Positions 33,992 through 43,551 of a DNA stretch of 64,000 nt are shown here, in pieces. The DNA is taken from contig JAFSJF010000113.1 of the NCBI GenBank assembly GCA_017439405.1, positions 1-64,000 on the forward strand. Reading direction: 5' to 3'. This DNA comes from Bacteroidales bacterium (GTDB taxonomy: Bacteria; Bacteroidota; Bacteroidia; Bacteroidales; F082). The notes under the pieces were generated by a model. The model worked only from the letters and a program-made list of their open reading frames with translations. It ran no database searches and was not told the DNA's origin. Every line of letters starts with the position of its first letter. Within the stretch, counting starts at the first letter, position 1. The position numbers and the translations under genes were made by a program.

Positions 33992-34020
33992 TTGCCAAAA
34001 CCATTTTCTTCGTATTTTTG
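33992..34020 (+). promoter_or_regulatory. Promoter of the giant surface protein (TTG - 18 bp - TATTTTTG)
   Basis: TTG at 33992-33994 and TATTTTTG at 34013-34020, 18 bases apart. It follows the tandem array directly, so the array could influence this promoter. Confidence 0.65.
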
Positions 34021-34205
34021 CCCTCGCCAAGGCAAATAGTCTTGGCCAGAGAAAGCGCATTCTTCGCTTTGTTCCTCGAAGGTGAATCCGCACAATTCGC
34101 TTCTTTGTAGGAGTATAGGTTTAACCAACAGAATTATTGTGATATATATAGTCGCTATCAAACCCCGATGAGCCAAAATGGGTAATAACCTTGGCAAAAT
34201 AAAAC
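34021..34205 (+). other. Long 5' leader with two small hairpins
   Basis: About 180 untranslated bases separate the promoter from ATG 34206. GCCAAG (34026-34031) pairs with CTTGGC (34041-34046), and GCCAA (34172-34176) pairs with TTGGC (34191-34195) right before the start, so the arms of the two hairpins are interchangeable. No known riboswitch is recognised. The leader grows by about 70 bases if translation starts at 34275. Confidence 0.4.
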
Positions 34206-37200
34206 ATGCAAAATACCAAAAATATCGAAACTCAAGCCAAAAAAGACTCTATCAAAGAAGTCACAAGGAAGACAATGATGATGGATATTATGGTCAAAGA
34301 AAAGATAATAATTGCCATATTGATGTTTTGTCCACTTTTTCTATTGTCACAAACCTATAGTGTTCCTGTTGGTGGAACACAATATCTAGCGGTTCCTGAC
34401 GTATACCCTGGATATGTTTCACATACAGTTTGGGCGTGTCCTAGTCCAAGTATTCAGTTTGAAAGTATGGATGATGTGGGCGCAACGATAAGAGTTATTT
34501 CGGCATTCTCGGGAACAGCTACCGTGCAACTTGTTTATGTACAGACTTACTGGGGGCCTTATTCTGGGCACGAGGAACATATTACCCATTATCATGAATA
34601 CTATATTGTATGCAATGTTATTAATCCAACTTCAGTTTCTCTTCCTGCAACTCTGAATTTGACGGTAGGAAGTATTTACCAGCTTGTTCCTCAATTAACA
34701 CCAGTTAATGCTACAACTACCTTTTGGTGGAGTGTCAATCCAACAATGAATGGGGTTGGCATTTCTGGGGACGGCACCGTCTATGCGGCTGAAGTCGGAA
34801 CAGCGACTGTAACGGTAACAACTGACAATAATCTTTCCGCTTCTTGTGTTGTTACGGTCGTTGATCCCGAAGAACCAGTATCTGTTTCGTTGCCAGAAAT
34901 ACAGACGGTAGGTCTTGGAGAAACTATCACTTTAACTCCTGTTGTTTCCCCTCCCAATGCGAACACCACTTTTACTTGGTTTACCGATGATGCTTCGGTG
35001 GCATTTGTTAGCCAAGGTGAAGTAACAGGTCTACAGATAGGAACAGCAAACATTACAGTTCGAACCACTAATAATCTTGAAGCACATTGTATTATCAGGG
35101 TAATCAATGTGGTTGATGAAGAGTCGATACAAGAAGCATGCTCTACAGGAGTGAATGCTCTGTATAGAATTAGACAGTATTTAAACAGAAATACCACTTT
35201 AGACAATGGACAAAACAGTCAAAACGCGAAAACACGTGAAAACATCCCCATAGAGTGGAGTACTAATTGGGGAATAACGCAAAATGAGGTGATTTCTATT
35301 GGAAGCACATATGATATTATTGATAATACGGATACAGTTGTTGCTTTTGCCGCGACATCTCATAGTCGTGATACGCTGATGATGTATCTTTTTGAGTCAG
35401 ATTCTCTTTATTGTACGTCATTACTGGTGTCGTCTGGAGTTAGTGGTTATGAACAGTTAGCTTCAGATCTCCTTGAAGGATACTATTTTATGGAAACACA
35501 AAATGAGTTTAGTGTTTACATGAATGAGAACCAAACAACCTTAGCGGTTTTCAAAATTGAAAATGCCGAATTGGCAATCAGTTGGGTCGCGCTGCCTCAA
35601 CTTGGTGTTGATACTATTGTATCATATACAGGTATTATTTCAGGTCATGAATACGTTGACCTTGGCTTAAGTGTTAAGTGGGCTACTTGTAATATTGGTG
35701 CTGATGCTCCTGAAAGTATTGGATACTATTTTCAAAATGGAGAAACACATCCTGAAAACAGTGGATTCTTCGTTTGGGCGACTTACGATTATTGGACTGA
35801 TCTTAATGGCGATGGATATGTTGAAGACAATGAGATTGATATTTTAGTTCCTGATATTAGTGGTTCTATATATGATGCGGCAAGGGCAATGTGGAGTGAA
35901 TTGTGGCGTATGCCTACAAAAAACGAAATTCAGGAGCTGATTAATAATTGCCAGTTTGAAAGTGTTGTCGAGGGAGGGAATGATTGCTTTAGGGTCACAG
36001 GGCCTAATGGGCAGAGCATAATCTTTCCCGCTTCAGGTTATAAAAGTGCCAGTGGCACCACTTCAAGTTCTACTAGAGCATATATTTGGTCATCTACAAG
36101 ACACCAACTATATGAGGATGAGGCATATACTGGTGTAATACAAGTTAATAGTAGTATTGGTAATATGACAAAATGTAAAGGTTTAATTATCAGACCTGTT
36201 TCGGAGTACATAGTGCATAATTATACCATTGCAACTTCGTCTAACCCAGCCAACGGCGGCACAGTAAGCGGCGGCGGATCTTATCAGGAAGGCGATACTT
36301 GTACCTTAACGGCAATGGCTAATGAGGGTTACACTTTTGTCAACTGGTCAAAAGACGGCGTTGTCGTATCAACAACGTCGACCTATAACTTCGTTGTAAC
36401 AGAGGTGGGTGTTTATACCGCCAATTTTGCGGAAACCAATAGTTATTATACGGTCACAACCACTGCTGATCCAACAATGGCTGGCACTGTTTCAGGAGGA
36501 GGCAATTATTGCTCTGGACAAACATGCACCGTGGTGGCTTCTCCCGCCAATGGCTATAGCTTTTTGAATTGGACAGAAAACGACAGTATAGTGTCTACGG
36601 ATGTAAGTTATTCTTTTATAGTTACGAACAATAGTGCGTTAGTAGCACATTTTTATGAACTACCTACAGCTCCTACGGGAGCCATACAAGGCATTTTCTC
36701 TGTGAGTGATAACCAGCAGGTTTGGTTCTCCCAAGGCAACCTTCAGTATGTGGGGAGTTCGCAAACTTGGAGATTTGCATCTAACCAGTGGACTATAGTA
36801 GGAACAAGTCAAGGCAATAGTTCTCAAACCACTACCCGTGATTTATTTGGCTGGGGAACAAGTGGCTGGGATTGCGGCAATACTTATTACAGACCTTGGG
36901 ATGTAGCATCTAGTGAGCATAATATTGACATAGCTAGCCAGTATGGTCCTCCTGGCATATACAATCTAACAGAATCCTATGCCCATTCCGATTGGGGTGT
37001 GCACAACACGATTAGTAATACCACTGGCCAATGGCGAACAATGACCAAAGAAGAATGGGATTATGTTCTCTTTACACGCAATACTCCTTCAGGAATACGT
37101 TATGCTTTAGCTCGTGTGAACAATGTGAGGGGTGTGATACTTCTCCCCGACGATTGGAGCGAAAGCACTTATCATTTGAACAATCCTAATCCTACTGGAA

Positions 37201-38867
37201 GTTCAAATTTTTTCAGCAACAATGTGATTAGTGCCTCACAATGGTCCGTCTTGCAAAATGCAGGTGCCGTATTCCTGCCAGTTACTTTAGAGCGTCATGG
37301 AACAAGTATTGGTGAAGGTTCCACTGATGTAAATGGATTTTATTGGACATCATCAACCACATCCAATCAATATTGTGCATTCGTCATAGGGGTTTGTGAA
37401 TGGATGGGACAAGCATTCGTCAACCATTCTGCAAGCATTTCTCGTGACACAGGTTGCTCTGTTCGTCTCGTCTGCTCTGTTCCAAGTTATTTCTTTGATA
37501 TCAATGCTTCTTCCAATCCAGTTGAAGGTGGCACGGTAAGTGGGACAGGTTCATACTTTACTGGTACATCCTGTACTCTAACAGCTATGCCTAATGAGGG
37601 CTACAATTTCGCGAATTGGACTCGAGATGGACAAGTGGTCTCTACGAGTGCAAGCTATACCTTTACAGTCTCGGAAGATGCTTCCTTCGTGGCCAACTTC
37701 ATTGATGCCTCTTCCACTATTCAATATCTGGATTTTGCCGAAGGCTGGAATTGGTTCTCTTGTAATATTGACCTCAATGGTCTTGACGGTCTCAGCCTTC
37801 TTGAGCAGGGACTTGGCAACAACGGTTCTATAATCAAGTCACAAAACGACTTCATCATCAACTATGAAGGTCTATGGATGGGATCTCTCAACAGCATTGA
37901 TAATATGTCAACTTACATGGTTAATGTCAACTCCAGCTGCTCTGTTAACCTCATCGGTCCTGCCACCAACCCGAGTGCAGCCCCCATTACACTTGACAAC
38001 GGCTGGACTTGGATAGGCTATCCAGTAACCGTTTCCATGAGCATAGATGACGCTCTTACCGACCTCTCACCTTCAGAAGGTGACATTCTGAAGTCCTTGG
38101 ATCTCTTCTCCGTTTACTATTCTGGTTGGATCGGATCACTCAATACTCTTACGCCTGGAATGGGACTCATGTACCAATCCAACAACTCGCAGGGTGTCTC
38201 CTTCACCTTCCCCAATGGAAGCAGGGACGGGGTTCCTCTCGCAAATCCAATTATAGAGGATAGTCCATGGGTGCCTGACATTCATGCCTATCCCAACAAT
38301 ATGACGATCATGGCTGTTGTTGAGTTGAACGGTAGCGAACTACAAGCCGACCACTATGAACTGGCGGCTTTTGATGGCAATGGTATTTGTCGAGGCTGCA
38401 TCAGAATGAGTTTGGTTGAACCAATTGACCGATATGTTGCTTTCCTCGCCATAGCAGGAGAGGAGGATGTCGATTTGCGTTTTGGGCTTCGCGATTCCAA
38501 TACGGGTGAAACATGTCTCTTTGCCGAGGAAACATTGCCGTTCGAGGTTGATGCCATCATTGGTAACCTGGACATGCCATTGGTGCTCCATTTCCGTGGT
38601 ATGAATGGCGTTGATGAATACGAAAACGACGTATATGCTTATCCAAACCCTGTAGAACATGGCCAATGTTTTAGCATAGGTTATACGGCGAGCATACAAA
38701 CTCCGATGAAGATTGAAATCATCAATGCACTTGGTGCTACCGTTGCCGTCCAAACCTTCGACAAGATGCCTTCTGCCATCGTGGCGCCTAATGTCCCGGG
38801 AATCTACATAATCCACATCACTGTCGATGGAAAAGAACGCCTAATACACAAACTGGTTGTGAAATAA
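34206..38867 (+). CDS. Giant T9SS-secreted surface protein A
   Basis: 1553 residues from ATG 34206; ATG 34275 would place the signal (KIIIAILMFCPLFLLSQ) closer to the N-terminus. Domains by residue from 34206: two BIG2 Ig-like domains (about 140-225 and 225-300), an unassigned region, a FISUMP-type domain (about 479-667, VDLGLSVKWATCNIG), two InlB-B-like repeats (671-820), a C-type-lectin-like FSVSDNQQVWFSQGNLQY domain (828-1095), a third InlB-B repeat, a GWNWFS/GWTWIGYP domain (about 1170-1340), one unnamed ECRG-type domain, and a T9SS sorting domain (AYPNPVEHGQ ... IHKLVVK). An adhesin or surface-display role is inferred. The gene is AT-rich compared with neighbours. Confidence 0.8.
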   Translation: MQNTKNIETQAKKDSIKEVTRKTMMMDIMVKEKIIIAILMFCPLFLLSQTYSVPVGGTQYLAVPDVYPGYVSHTVWACPSPSIQFESMDDVGATIRVISAFSGTATVQLVYVQTYWGPYSGHEEHITHYHEYYIVCNVINPTSVSLPATLNLTVGSIYQLVPQLTPVNATTTFWWSVNPTMNGVGISGDGTVYAAEVGTATVTVTTDNNLSASCVVTVVDPEEPVSVSLPEIQTVGLGETITLTPVVSPPNANTTFTWFTDDASVAFVSQGEVTGLQIGTANITVRTTNNLEAHCIIRVINVVDEESIQEACSTGVNALYRIRQYLNRNTTLDNGQNSQNAKTRENIPIEWSTNWGITQNEVISIGSTYDIIDNTDTVVAFAATSHSRDTLMMYLFESDSLYCTSLLVSSGVSGYEQLASDLLEGYYFMETQNEFSVYMNENQTTLAVFKIENAELAISWVALPQLGVDTIVSYTGIISGHEYVDLGLSVKWATCNIGADAPESIGYYFQNGETHPENSGFFVWATYDYWTDLNGDGYVEDNEIDILVPDISGSIYDAARAMWSELWRMPTKNEIQELINNCQFESVVEGGNDCFRVTGPNGQSIIFPASGYKSASGTTSSSTRAYIWSSTRHQLYEDEAYTGVIQVNSSIGNMTKCKGLIIRPVSEYIVHNYTIATSSNPANGGTVSGGGSYQEGDTCTLTAMANEGYTFVNWSKDGVVVSTTSTYNFVVTEVGVYTANFAETNSYYTVTTTADPTMAGTVSGGGNYCSGQTCTVVASPANGYSFLNWTENDSIVSTDVSYSFIVTNNSALVAHFYELPTAPTGAIQGIFSVSDNQQVWFSQGNLQYVGSSQTWRFASNQWTIVGTSQGNSSQTTTRDLFGWGTSGWDCGNTYYRPWDVASSEHNIDIASQYGPPGIYNLTESYAHSDWGVHNTISNTTGQWRTMTKEEWDYVLFTRNTPSGIRYALARVNNVRGVILLPDDWSESTYHLNNPNPTGSSNFFSNNVISASQWSVLQNAGAVFLPVTLERHGTSIGEGSTDVNGFYWTSSTTSNQYCAFVIGVCEWMGQAFVNHSASISRDTGCSVRLVCSVPSYFFDINASSNPVEGGTVSGTGSYFTGTSCTLTAMPNEGYNFANWTRDGQVVSTSASYTFTVSEDASFVANFIDASSTIQYLDFAEGWNWFSCNIDLNGLDGLSLLEQGLGNNGSIIKSQNDFIINYEGLWMGSLNSIDNMSTYMVNVNSSCSVNLIGPATNPSAAPITLDNGWTWIGYPVTVSMSIDDALTDLSPSEGDILKSLDLFSVYYSGWIGSLNTLTPGMGLMYQSNNSQGVSFTFPNGSRDGVPLANPIIEDSPWVPDIHAYPNNMTIMAVVELNGSELQADHYELAAFDGNGICRGCIRMSLVEPIDRYVAFLAIAGEEDVDLRFGLRDSNTGETCLFAEETLPFEVDAIIGNLDMPLVLHFRGMNGVDEYENDVYAYPNPVEHGQCFSIGYTASIQTPMKIEIINALGATVAVQTFDKMPSAIVAPNVPGIYIIHITVDGKERLIHKLVVK

Positions 38868-38909
38868 TATAATAATAAACAACATAATAATAACTTAAAC
38901 TAAAACACT

Positions 38910-41900
38910 ATGAAAACAACAAGATTTTTGTTTTTCACATTGTTGATGGCACTCGCACTTCATGCAAGTGCTTTCACTCCTGAAGGAAGAAGCGGTGAAC
39001 TACATTACACTTTCGATCCGCATCAGTATGCAAACAGCATGCAAATTATCGGTGTTCCCCAATTGAATGGGGTCACGCAACTCTCAGATCAGTTAGAGAT
39101 AGGTGCTTTCTGTGGCAACGAGTGCCGTGGTAGCAAAAAGATAGAGCAATACTCTGGCAGTTATTGGCTGGCTTTCTTGACAGTCCATGGGAATGATAAC
39201 GACATCATTACCTATAAAGTGTATGACCATGCGACTGGACAAGAATGGGGTGCCATCTGCCAGACGACCACTACCTTTGTCACCAATGCCATGTTGGGCA
39301 ATCCTGGTAACCCTTATCTGTTCGTGTTCACATCCAACTTGAGCATTACCGCTACGGCCAATCCGACTGCTGGTGGCACAGTGACTGGCTCGGGCACCTA
39401 TGACTATGGCTCAACTTGCGTCTTGACGGCCACGGCCAATGCAGGCTACAATTTTGTTAATTGGATGGAGAATGGGGAAATTGTTTCAATAGATGCGACT
39501 TATTCGTTTACCGTATCGACTAACAGAACATTAGTGGCCAATTTTGCGATACCCCAGCAAAACTACACCATTAACGTGTCAGCCAATCCACCTAGCGGTG
39601 GAACGGTGACAGGAGGCGGAACCTATCAGCAGGGACAGACCTGCACTTTGACAGCTTCACCAAACTCGTCTTATAATTTTGTTTGTTGGATGGAAAACGA
39701 CATACAAGTGTCCACGGATGCCAACTACACTTTCATGGTGACAGCCGACCGCAACCTTGTTGCCCAATTCCAAATTCGTACATACACCATTGCCGCAACA
39801 GCCTTTCCTGCCGGGACTGGAATAGTGACTGGCAGCAACACCTATTCTTTAAATGAGCCATGCACCTTGACGGCCACAGCCAATGAGGGTTACGCTTTTG
39901 TCAATTGGACCGAAAACGGGACACAGGTTTCCACCAATGCCACTTATTCATTCACCGTAACGAGCGACCGCACTCTCGTGGCCAACTTCACCGATCTTGA
40001 AGGAGGCCAATTGAATGGTTTATTCTCTGTGAGTGGAACTGTCAAAGTGGCTTTCTCACAAGGCAATTTGCAGGAAGGCGGACTTTACGATACATATCGT
40101 TTCGCCGACCATCAATGGGATTATGTAGGAGAATATAATACTGCAACTGGATATTGGGTGGATCTTTTTTCTTTTTATAGTAGTTGGAATAACACTCGTA
40201 TAAGGAATGGAGGTAATACAAGTAATATCTGGAGAATTATGACCAGTAATGAATGGGACTATTTGCTCCGTTCTCGGGTTACCACGTCAGGCATTCTTTA
40301 TGCCAAGGCTTGTGTGAATTATATCAATGGTGTGATTTTGTTGCCTGATGATTGGGACGAATCTTACTACTCATTGAACAATACGAACAGTAGTACGGCA
40401 AGTTTCAGCGACAATACCATTAGTGCAACACAATGGAACACTTTGGAGCAACACGGTGCTGTTTTCTTGCCTGCCGCAGGTCGTTATTATCGAACAAGTA
40501 GTAGTGGCTCATATGTTTTATCCAATGTGGGTAGTTGTGGCTATTATTGGTGTTCTACTAACGCCGTTTTTAATTTTAGTGATTTCTCTATTAGTTCTGG
40601 TTCTGGTTATACTTATAGTATGCATAGCGTTCGTTTGGTTCGTAACATGTACAATATCACCGTTAATTCCAACCCCGAGGAAGGCGGCACGGTGACAGGA
40701 GCGGGAACTTATCGGCAGGGTCGTACCATCACCCTTACTGCCACGCCCAACACAGGCTATACCTTTGCCAACTGGACATGGAACGGAAACGTCATGTCAA
40801 CAGATCCCAATTATACCATTACTGTCAACAGCAACAAAACCTATGAAGCCAATTTCTTGTTCAATGCAACTACATATACCATTTCCGCTACGGCAAACCC
40901 AACAGAGGGTGGCACAATAACAGGTGATGGAGTATATAACGAAGGTGCCACTTGCACCCTTACGGCTACAGCCAACACGGGCTACACCTTCACCAACTGG
41001 ACAAAAGACGGCGTTGTGGTTTCCACGGACACAAGCTATACATTCACCGTGACGGAATCTTCAACTTTCGTTGCCCACTTTGAGCTGAACAGCTATGAGA
41101 TTACCGCCTCAGCCTCCCCAGAGGTAGGTGGCACAGTGACTGGCGCAGGCACTTACAACCACGGTGAGACTTGCACTTTGATTGCCACACCCAACCCGTA
41201 CAGCACTTTCTTGTGCTGGAAGAAGGGCGGCGAGGAGGTTTCGACTGAGGCTGCCTATTCGTTCACCGTAACGGAAACTTCAGCTTTCGTGGCCCACTTC
41301 GAGATGAGCAGTTTCAATATCACCGCCGAAGCTAATCCCTCCGAAAGCGGCACGGTGACAGGCGCGGGGACTTACGCTCCCGGCGAGACCTGCACCCTGA
41401 CAGCCACAGCCAACGAGGGCTGCACTTTCGTGAATTGGACGAGGAATGGAGTCGTAGTTTCTGTAGATGTGGAATACAGCTTCATCGTGACCGAGACGGC
41501 GAGCTATGTGGCCAACTTCTGTTTGAACAGCTACGCCATCACCACGACGGCCAGTCCAAGCGTGGGCGGCACTGCGACGGGTGGTGGGACGTACTACCAC
41601 TTCGAGACCGCCATCCTGAGCGCCATCGCCAACGAAGGTTACCACTTCGTGAACTGGACCAAGAACGGCGAGGTCGTCTCGACCGAAGCCACCTATTCAT
41701 TCATCGTGACAGAAGCTTCAGCTTTCGTGGCTCACTATGCGGTGAACGCCTACAATGTCTTCGCCATGGCCAACCCAAGCCTAGGTGGCACTGTGAGCGG
41801 TGCGGGTGCTTACGGTTACGGCGAGACTGTCACGCTGACCGCAACATCCAACGCCAACTACAACTTCGTCAATTGGACGGAGAACGGCGTGGAGGTCTCG

Positions 41901-43481
41901 ACGGAGGCCAGTTATAGCTTCACCGTCGAGGGCAGCCGTAGCCTTGTGGCCAACTTCGACCACGACTATTATTGGGCTGCGAATCCCTTTGCTTACGAAA
42001 GCACCATGGCCATCATCGGCATTGTGCAAATTAACGGTGAGGAGTTATTCTCCAACTTATTTGAGGTCGGCGCGTTCAGCGGCAACGAGTGCCGTGGGCG
42101 CGAGTGGCTCACCGACCAGTACTATGCCGATTTGGGTCACTACCTCGTGTTCCTCACCGTCTATGGCGACGGTGACTCCACCGATGAAATCACATTTCGC
42201 CTCTACGACCACGCCACTGGCGAGGAGGTTGACAAGACATGCGTGACGACCGTGACCTTCGAGACTGACGCGATTCACGGCAGCAATGCCAACCCGTTTG
42301 CCATCAACTTCATCGATGACAACGTTGCTCAAACCACCAGCTTCAACAGCGGCTGGAACTGGTGGAGCAGCTATATCGAGCTGGGCGACAACAGCTTGGA
42401 AGCATTGCAAAGCGGTCTCGGCACGAGCGGCATGATGGTCAAGTCGCAGAACGCCGGCTACACTTCATACCTTGCTGGCTTCGGCTGGTATGGCTCGCTA
42501 ACGACCATCAACAACGAATCCGCTTACCTGATAAGGACAAGCGAGGCTTGCACGGGGGAGATGACGGGCATTATCGCCAATCCTATAGTGCATCCCATTG
42601 AGTTGTATTCAGGATGGACGTGGGTCGGCTATCCCGTTGCGGTCAGCATGGGCGTTGGGGATGCCTTGGCCAGCATCACGCCGCAGAACAATGACATGAT
42701 CAAGTCGCAGAACGACGGCTTTGCGTCGTATTTGGACGGCTTCGGCTGGTATGGCTCATTAAGCATCCTCAACCCCGGCATGGGCCTGATGTTCAAGTCG
42801 AACAACAGCGATGCGGTAACGCTCGTTTATCCCAACAACGGCACGAGAACCGGCCTCAAAGCCAACCAAACCACGGAGAACAACTACTGGCAGCCCAACC
42901 TGAACGCTTATCCAGACAACATGAGCGTGATGGCGGTTATCGAATTGGACGGCAATGAGCTTCAAGGCGAGAACTACGAGCTGGCCGCTTTTGCCAACGG
43001 CGAGTGCCGTGGCAGCGCGAGACTGCTCTACGTGGAGCCGCTGAACCGCTACATGGCCTTCCTGACCATCGCGGGAGATGAGGCCGACGAACTGCATTTC
43101 GGCCTCTATGACACCGAGACGGGTGTCGTGGAGACGCAAAATTTTGCGTCCCTGCAATACGAGACCAACGCTGTCGTGGGCAGCTTCGCCGAGCCATACG
43201 TTGTCAGTTTCCGTGGCACGATGGGCGTGGATGAATGGGCCAACAGCCTGCATGTCTTCCCGAACCCTGTGGAGAAAGGCCAAGCCGTCAGCCTCAGCCT
43301 TTCGGCTGAAGGAATCGGCGAGGTTCAGGTGGAAATCGTCAATGCCCTTGGCATGGTGGTGGAGACGCAAAATTCTGCGTCTCTAAAGGGAATCGTCGCC
43401 CCAATGGTTCCTGGCGTTTACACGCTGAGAATCACCATCAAAGGCAAGGGGACGTGCTACCGCAAACTGGTTGTTGAATGA
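38910..43481 (+). CDS. Giant T9SS-secreted surface protein B, paralogue of A
   Basis: 1523 residues with a signal peptide (LMALALHASA). Order: an ECRG-type domain (about 22-140), three InlB-B-like repeats (144-365), a C-type-lectin-like domain (367-580), six more InlB-B repeats (580-1018, each about 73 residues with GGTVTGAGTY and FVNWTxNG), a second ECRG-type domain (1018-1135), a GWNWWSSYIELG/GWTWVGYP domain, a third ECRG-type domain (about 1323-1433), and a T9SS sorting domain (VFPNPVEKGQAV ... RKLVVE). It begins 42 bases after gene A and ends before a strong terminator. GC content rises clearly after about 41.2 kb. Confidence 0.8.
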   Translation: MKTTRFLFFTLLMALALHASAFTPEGRSGELHYTFDPHQYANSMQIIGVPQLNGVTQLSDQLEIGAFCGNECRGSKKIEQYSGSYWLAFLTVHGNDNDIITYKVYDHATGQEWGAICQTTTTFVTNAMLGNPGNPYLFVFTSNLSITATANPTAGGTVTGSGTYDYGSTCVLTATANAGYNFVNWMENGEIVSIDATYSFTVSTNRTLVANFAIPQQNYTINVSANPPSGGTVTGGGTYQQGQTCTLTASPNSSYNFVCWMENDIQVSTDANYTFMVTADRNLVAQFQIRTYTIAATAFPAGTGIVTGSNTYSLNEPCTLTATANEGYAFVNWTENGTQVSTNATYSFTVTSDRTLVANFTDLEGGQLNGLFSVSGTVKVAFSQGNLQEGGLYDTYRFADHQWDYVGEYNTATGYWVDLFSFYSSWNNTRIRNGGNTSNIWRIMTSNEWDYLLRSRVTTSGILYAKACVNYINGVILLPDDWDESYYSLNNTNSSTASFSDNTISATQWNTLEQHGAVFLPAAGRYYRTSSSGSYVLSNVGSCGYYWCSTNAVFNFSDFSISSGSGYTYSMHSVRLVRNMYNITVNSNPEEGGTVTGAGTYRQGRTITLTATPNTGYTFANWTWNGNVMSTDPNYTITVNSNKTYEANFLFNATTYTISATANPTEGGTITGDGVYNEGATCTLTATANTGYTFTNWTKDGVVVSTDTSYTFTVTESSTFVAHFELNSYEITASASPEVGGTVTGAGTYNHGETCTLIATPNPYSTFLCWKKGGEEVSTEAAYSFTVTETSAFVAHFEMSSFNITAEANPSESGTVTGAGTYAPGETCTLTATANEGCTFVNWTRNGVVVSVDVEYSFIVTETASYVANFCLNSYAITTTASPSVGGTATGGGTYYHFETAILSAIANEGYHFVNWTKNGEVVSTEATYSFIVTEASAFVAHYAVNAYNVFAMANPSLGGTVSGAGAYGYGETVTLTATSNANYNFVNWTENGVEVSTEASYSFTVEGSRSLVANFDHDYYWAANPFAYESTMAIIGIVQINGEELFSNLFEVGAFSGNECRGREWLTDQYYADLGHYLVFLTVYGDGDSTDEITFRLYDHATGEEVDKTCVTTVTFETDAIHGSNANPFAINFIDDNVAQTTSFNSGWNWWSSYIELGDNSLEALQSGLGTSGMMVKSQNAGYTSYLAGFGWYGSLTTINNESAYLIRTSEACTGEMTGIIANPIVHPIELYSGWTWVGYPVAVSMGVGDALASITPQNNDMIKSQNDGFASYLDGFGWYGSLSILNPGMGLMFKSNNSDAVTLVYPNNGTRTGLKANQTTENNYWQPNLNAYPDNMSVMAVIELDGNELQGENYELAAFANGECRGSARLLYVEPLNRYMAFLTIAGDEADELHFGLYDTETGVVETQNFASLQYETNAVVGSFAEPYVVSFRGTMGVDEWANSLHVFPNPVEKGQAVSLSLSAEGIGEVQVEIVNALGMVVETQNSASLKGIVAPMVPGVYTLRITIKGKGTCYRKLVVE
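43131..43152. repeat. REP-like palindrome inside coding sequence, copy 1
   Basis: GACGCAAAATTTTGCGTC (43133-43150) is a perfect 18-base palindrome, with GA before it. It encodes ETQNFAS in surface protein B. The second copy is 231 bases downstream. Confidence 0.8.
43362..43383. repeat. REP-like palindrome inside coding sequence, copy 2
   Basis: GAGACGCAAAATTCTGCGTCTC, a 22-base palindrome with one central mismatch, encodes ETQNSAS in the sorting domain of surface protein B. The preceding bases GTG are also shared with copy 1. Confidence 0.8.
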
Positions 43482-43503
43482 GGTGATTCACACGTCAACT
43501 ACC

Positions 43504-43550
43504 ATGACGAAGAAAGCCCGCAGAGATACGGGCTTTCTTCGTCATCTTTT
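43504..43550 (+). terminator. Rho-independent terminator after surface protein B
   Basis: ATGACGAAGAAAGCCCG (43504-43520) pairs perfectly with 43529-43545 over 17 bases around an 8-base loop, followed by CTTTT. It also separates the convergent L,D-transpeptidase gene, which stops at 43552. Confidence 0.85.
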
Positions 43551-43551
43551 C

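Noticed and set aside
33571-34197. A 208-codon minus-strand frame over the 66-bp array
   Set aside because: It owes its openness to the lack of stops in the repeat; the translation is repetitive (CFREKR, NRKQILICIRF) and crosses the promoter of the surface protein.
36690-37485. The C-type-lectin-like domains as variable targets of a diversity-generating retroelement
   Set aside because: No reverse transcriptase, template repeat or C-terminal variable region is present in the window, and the domain is internal.
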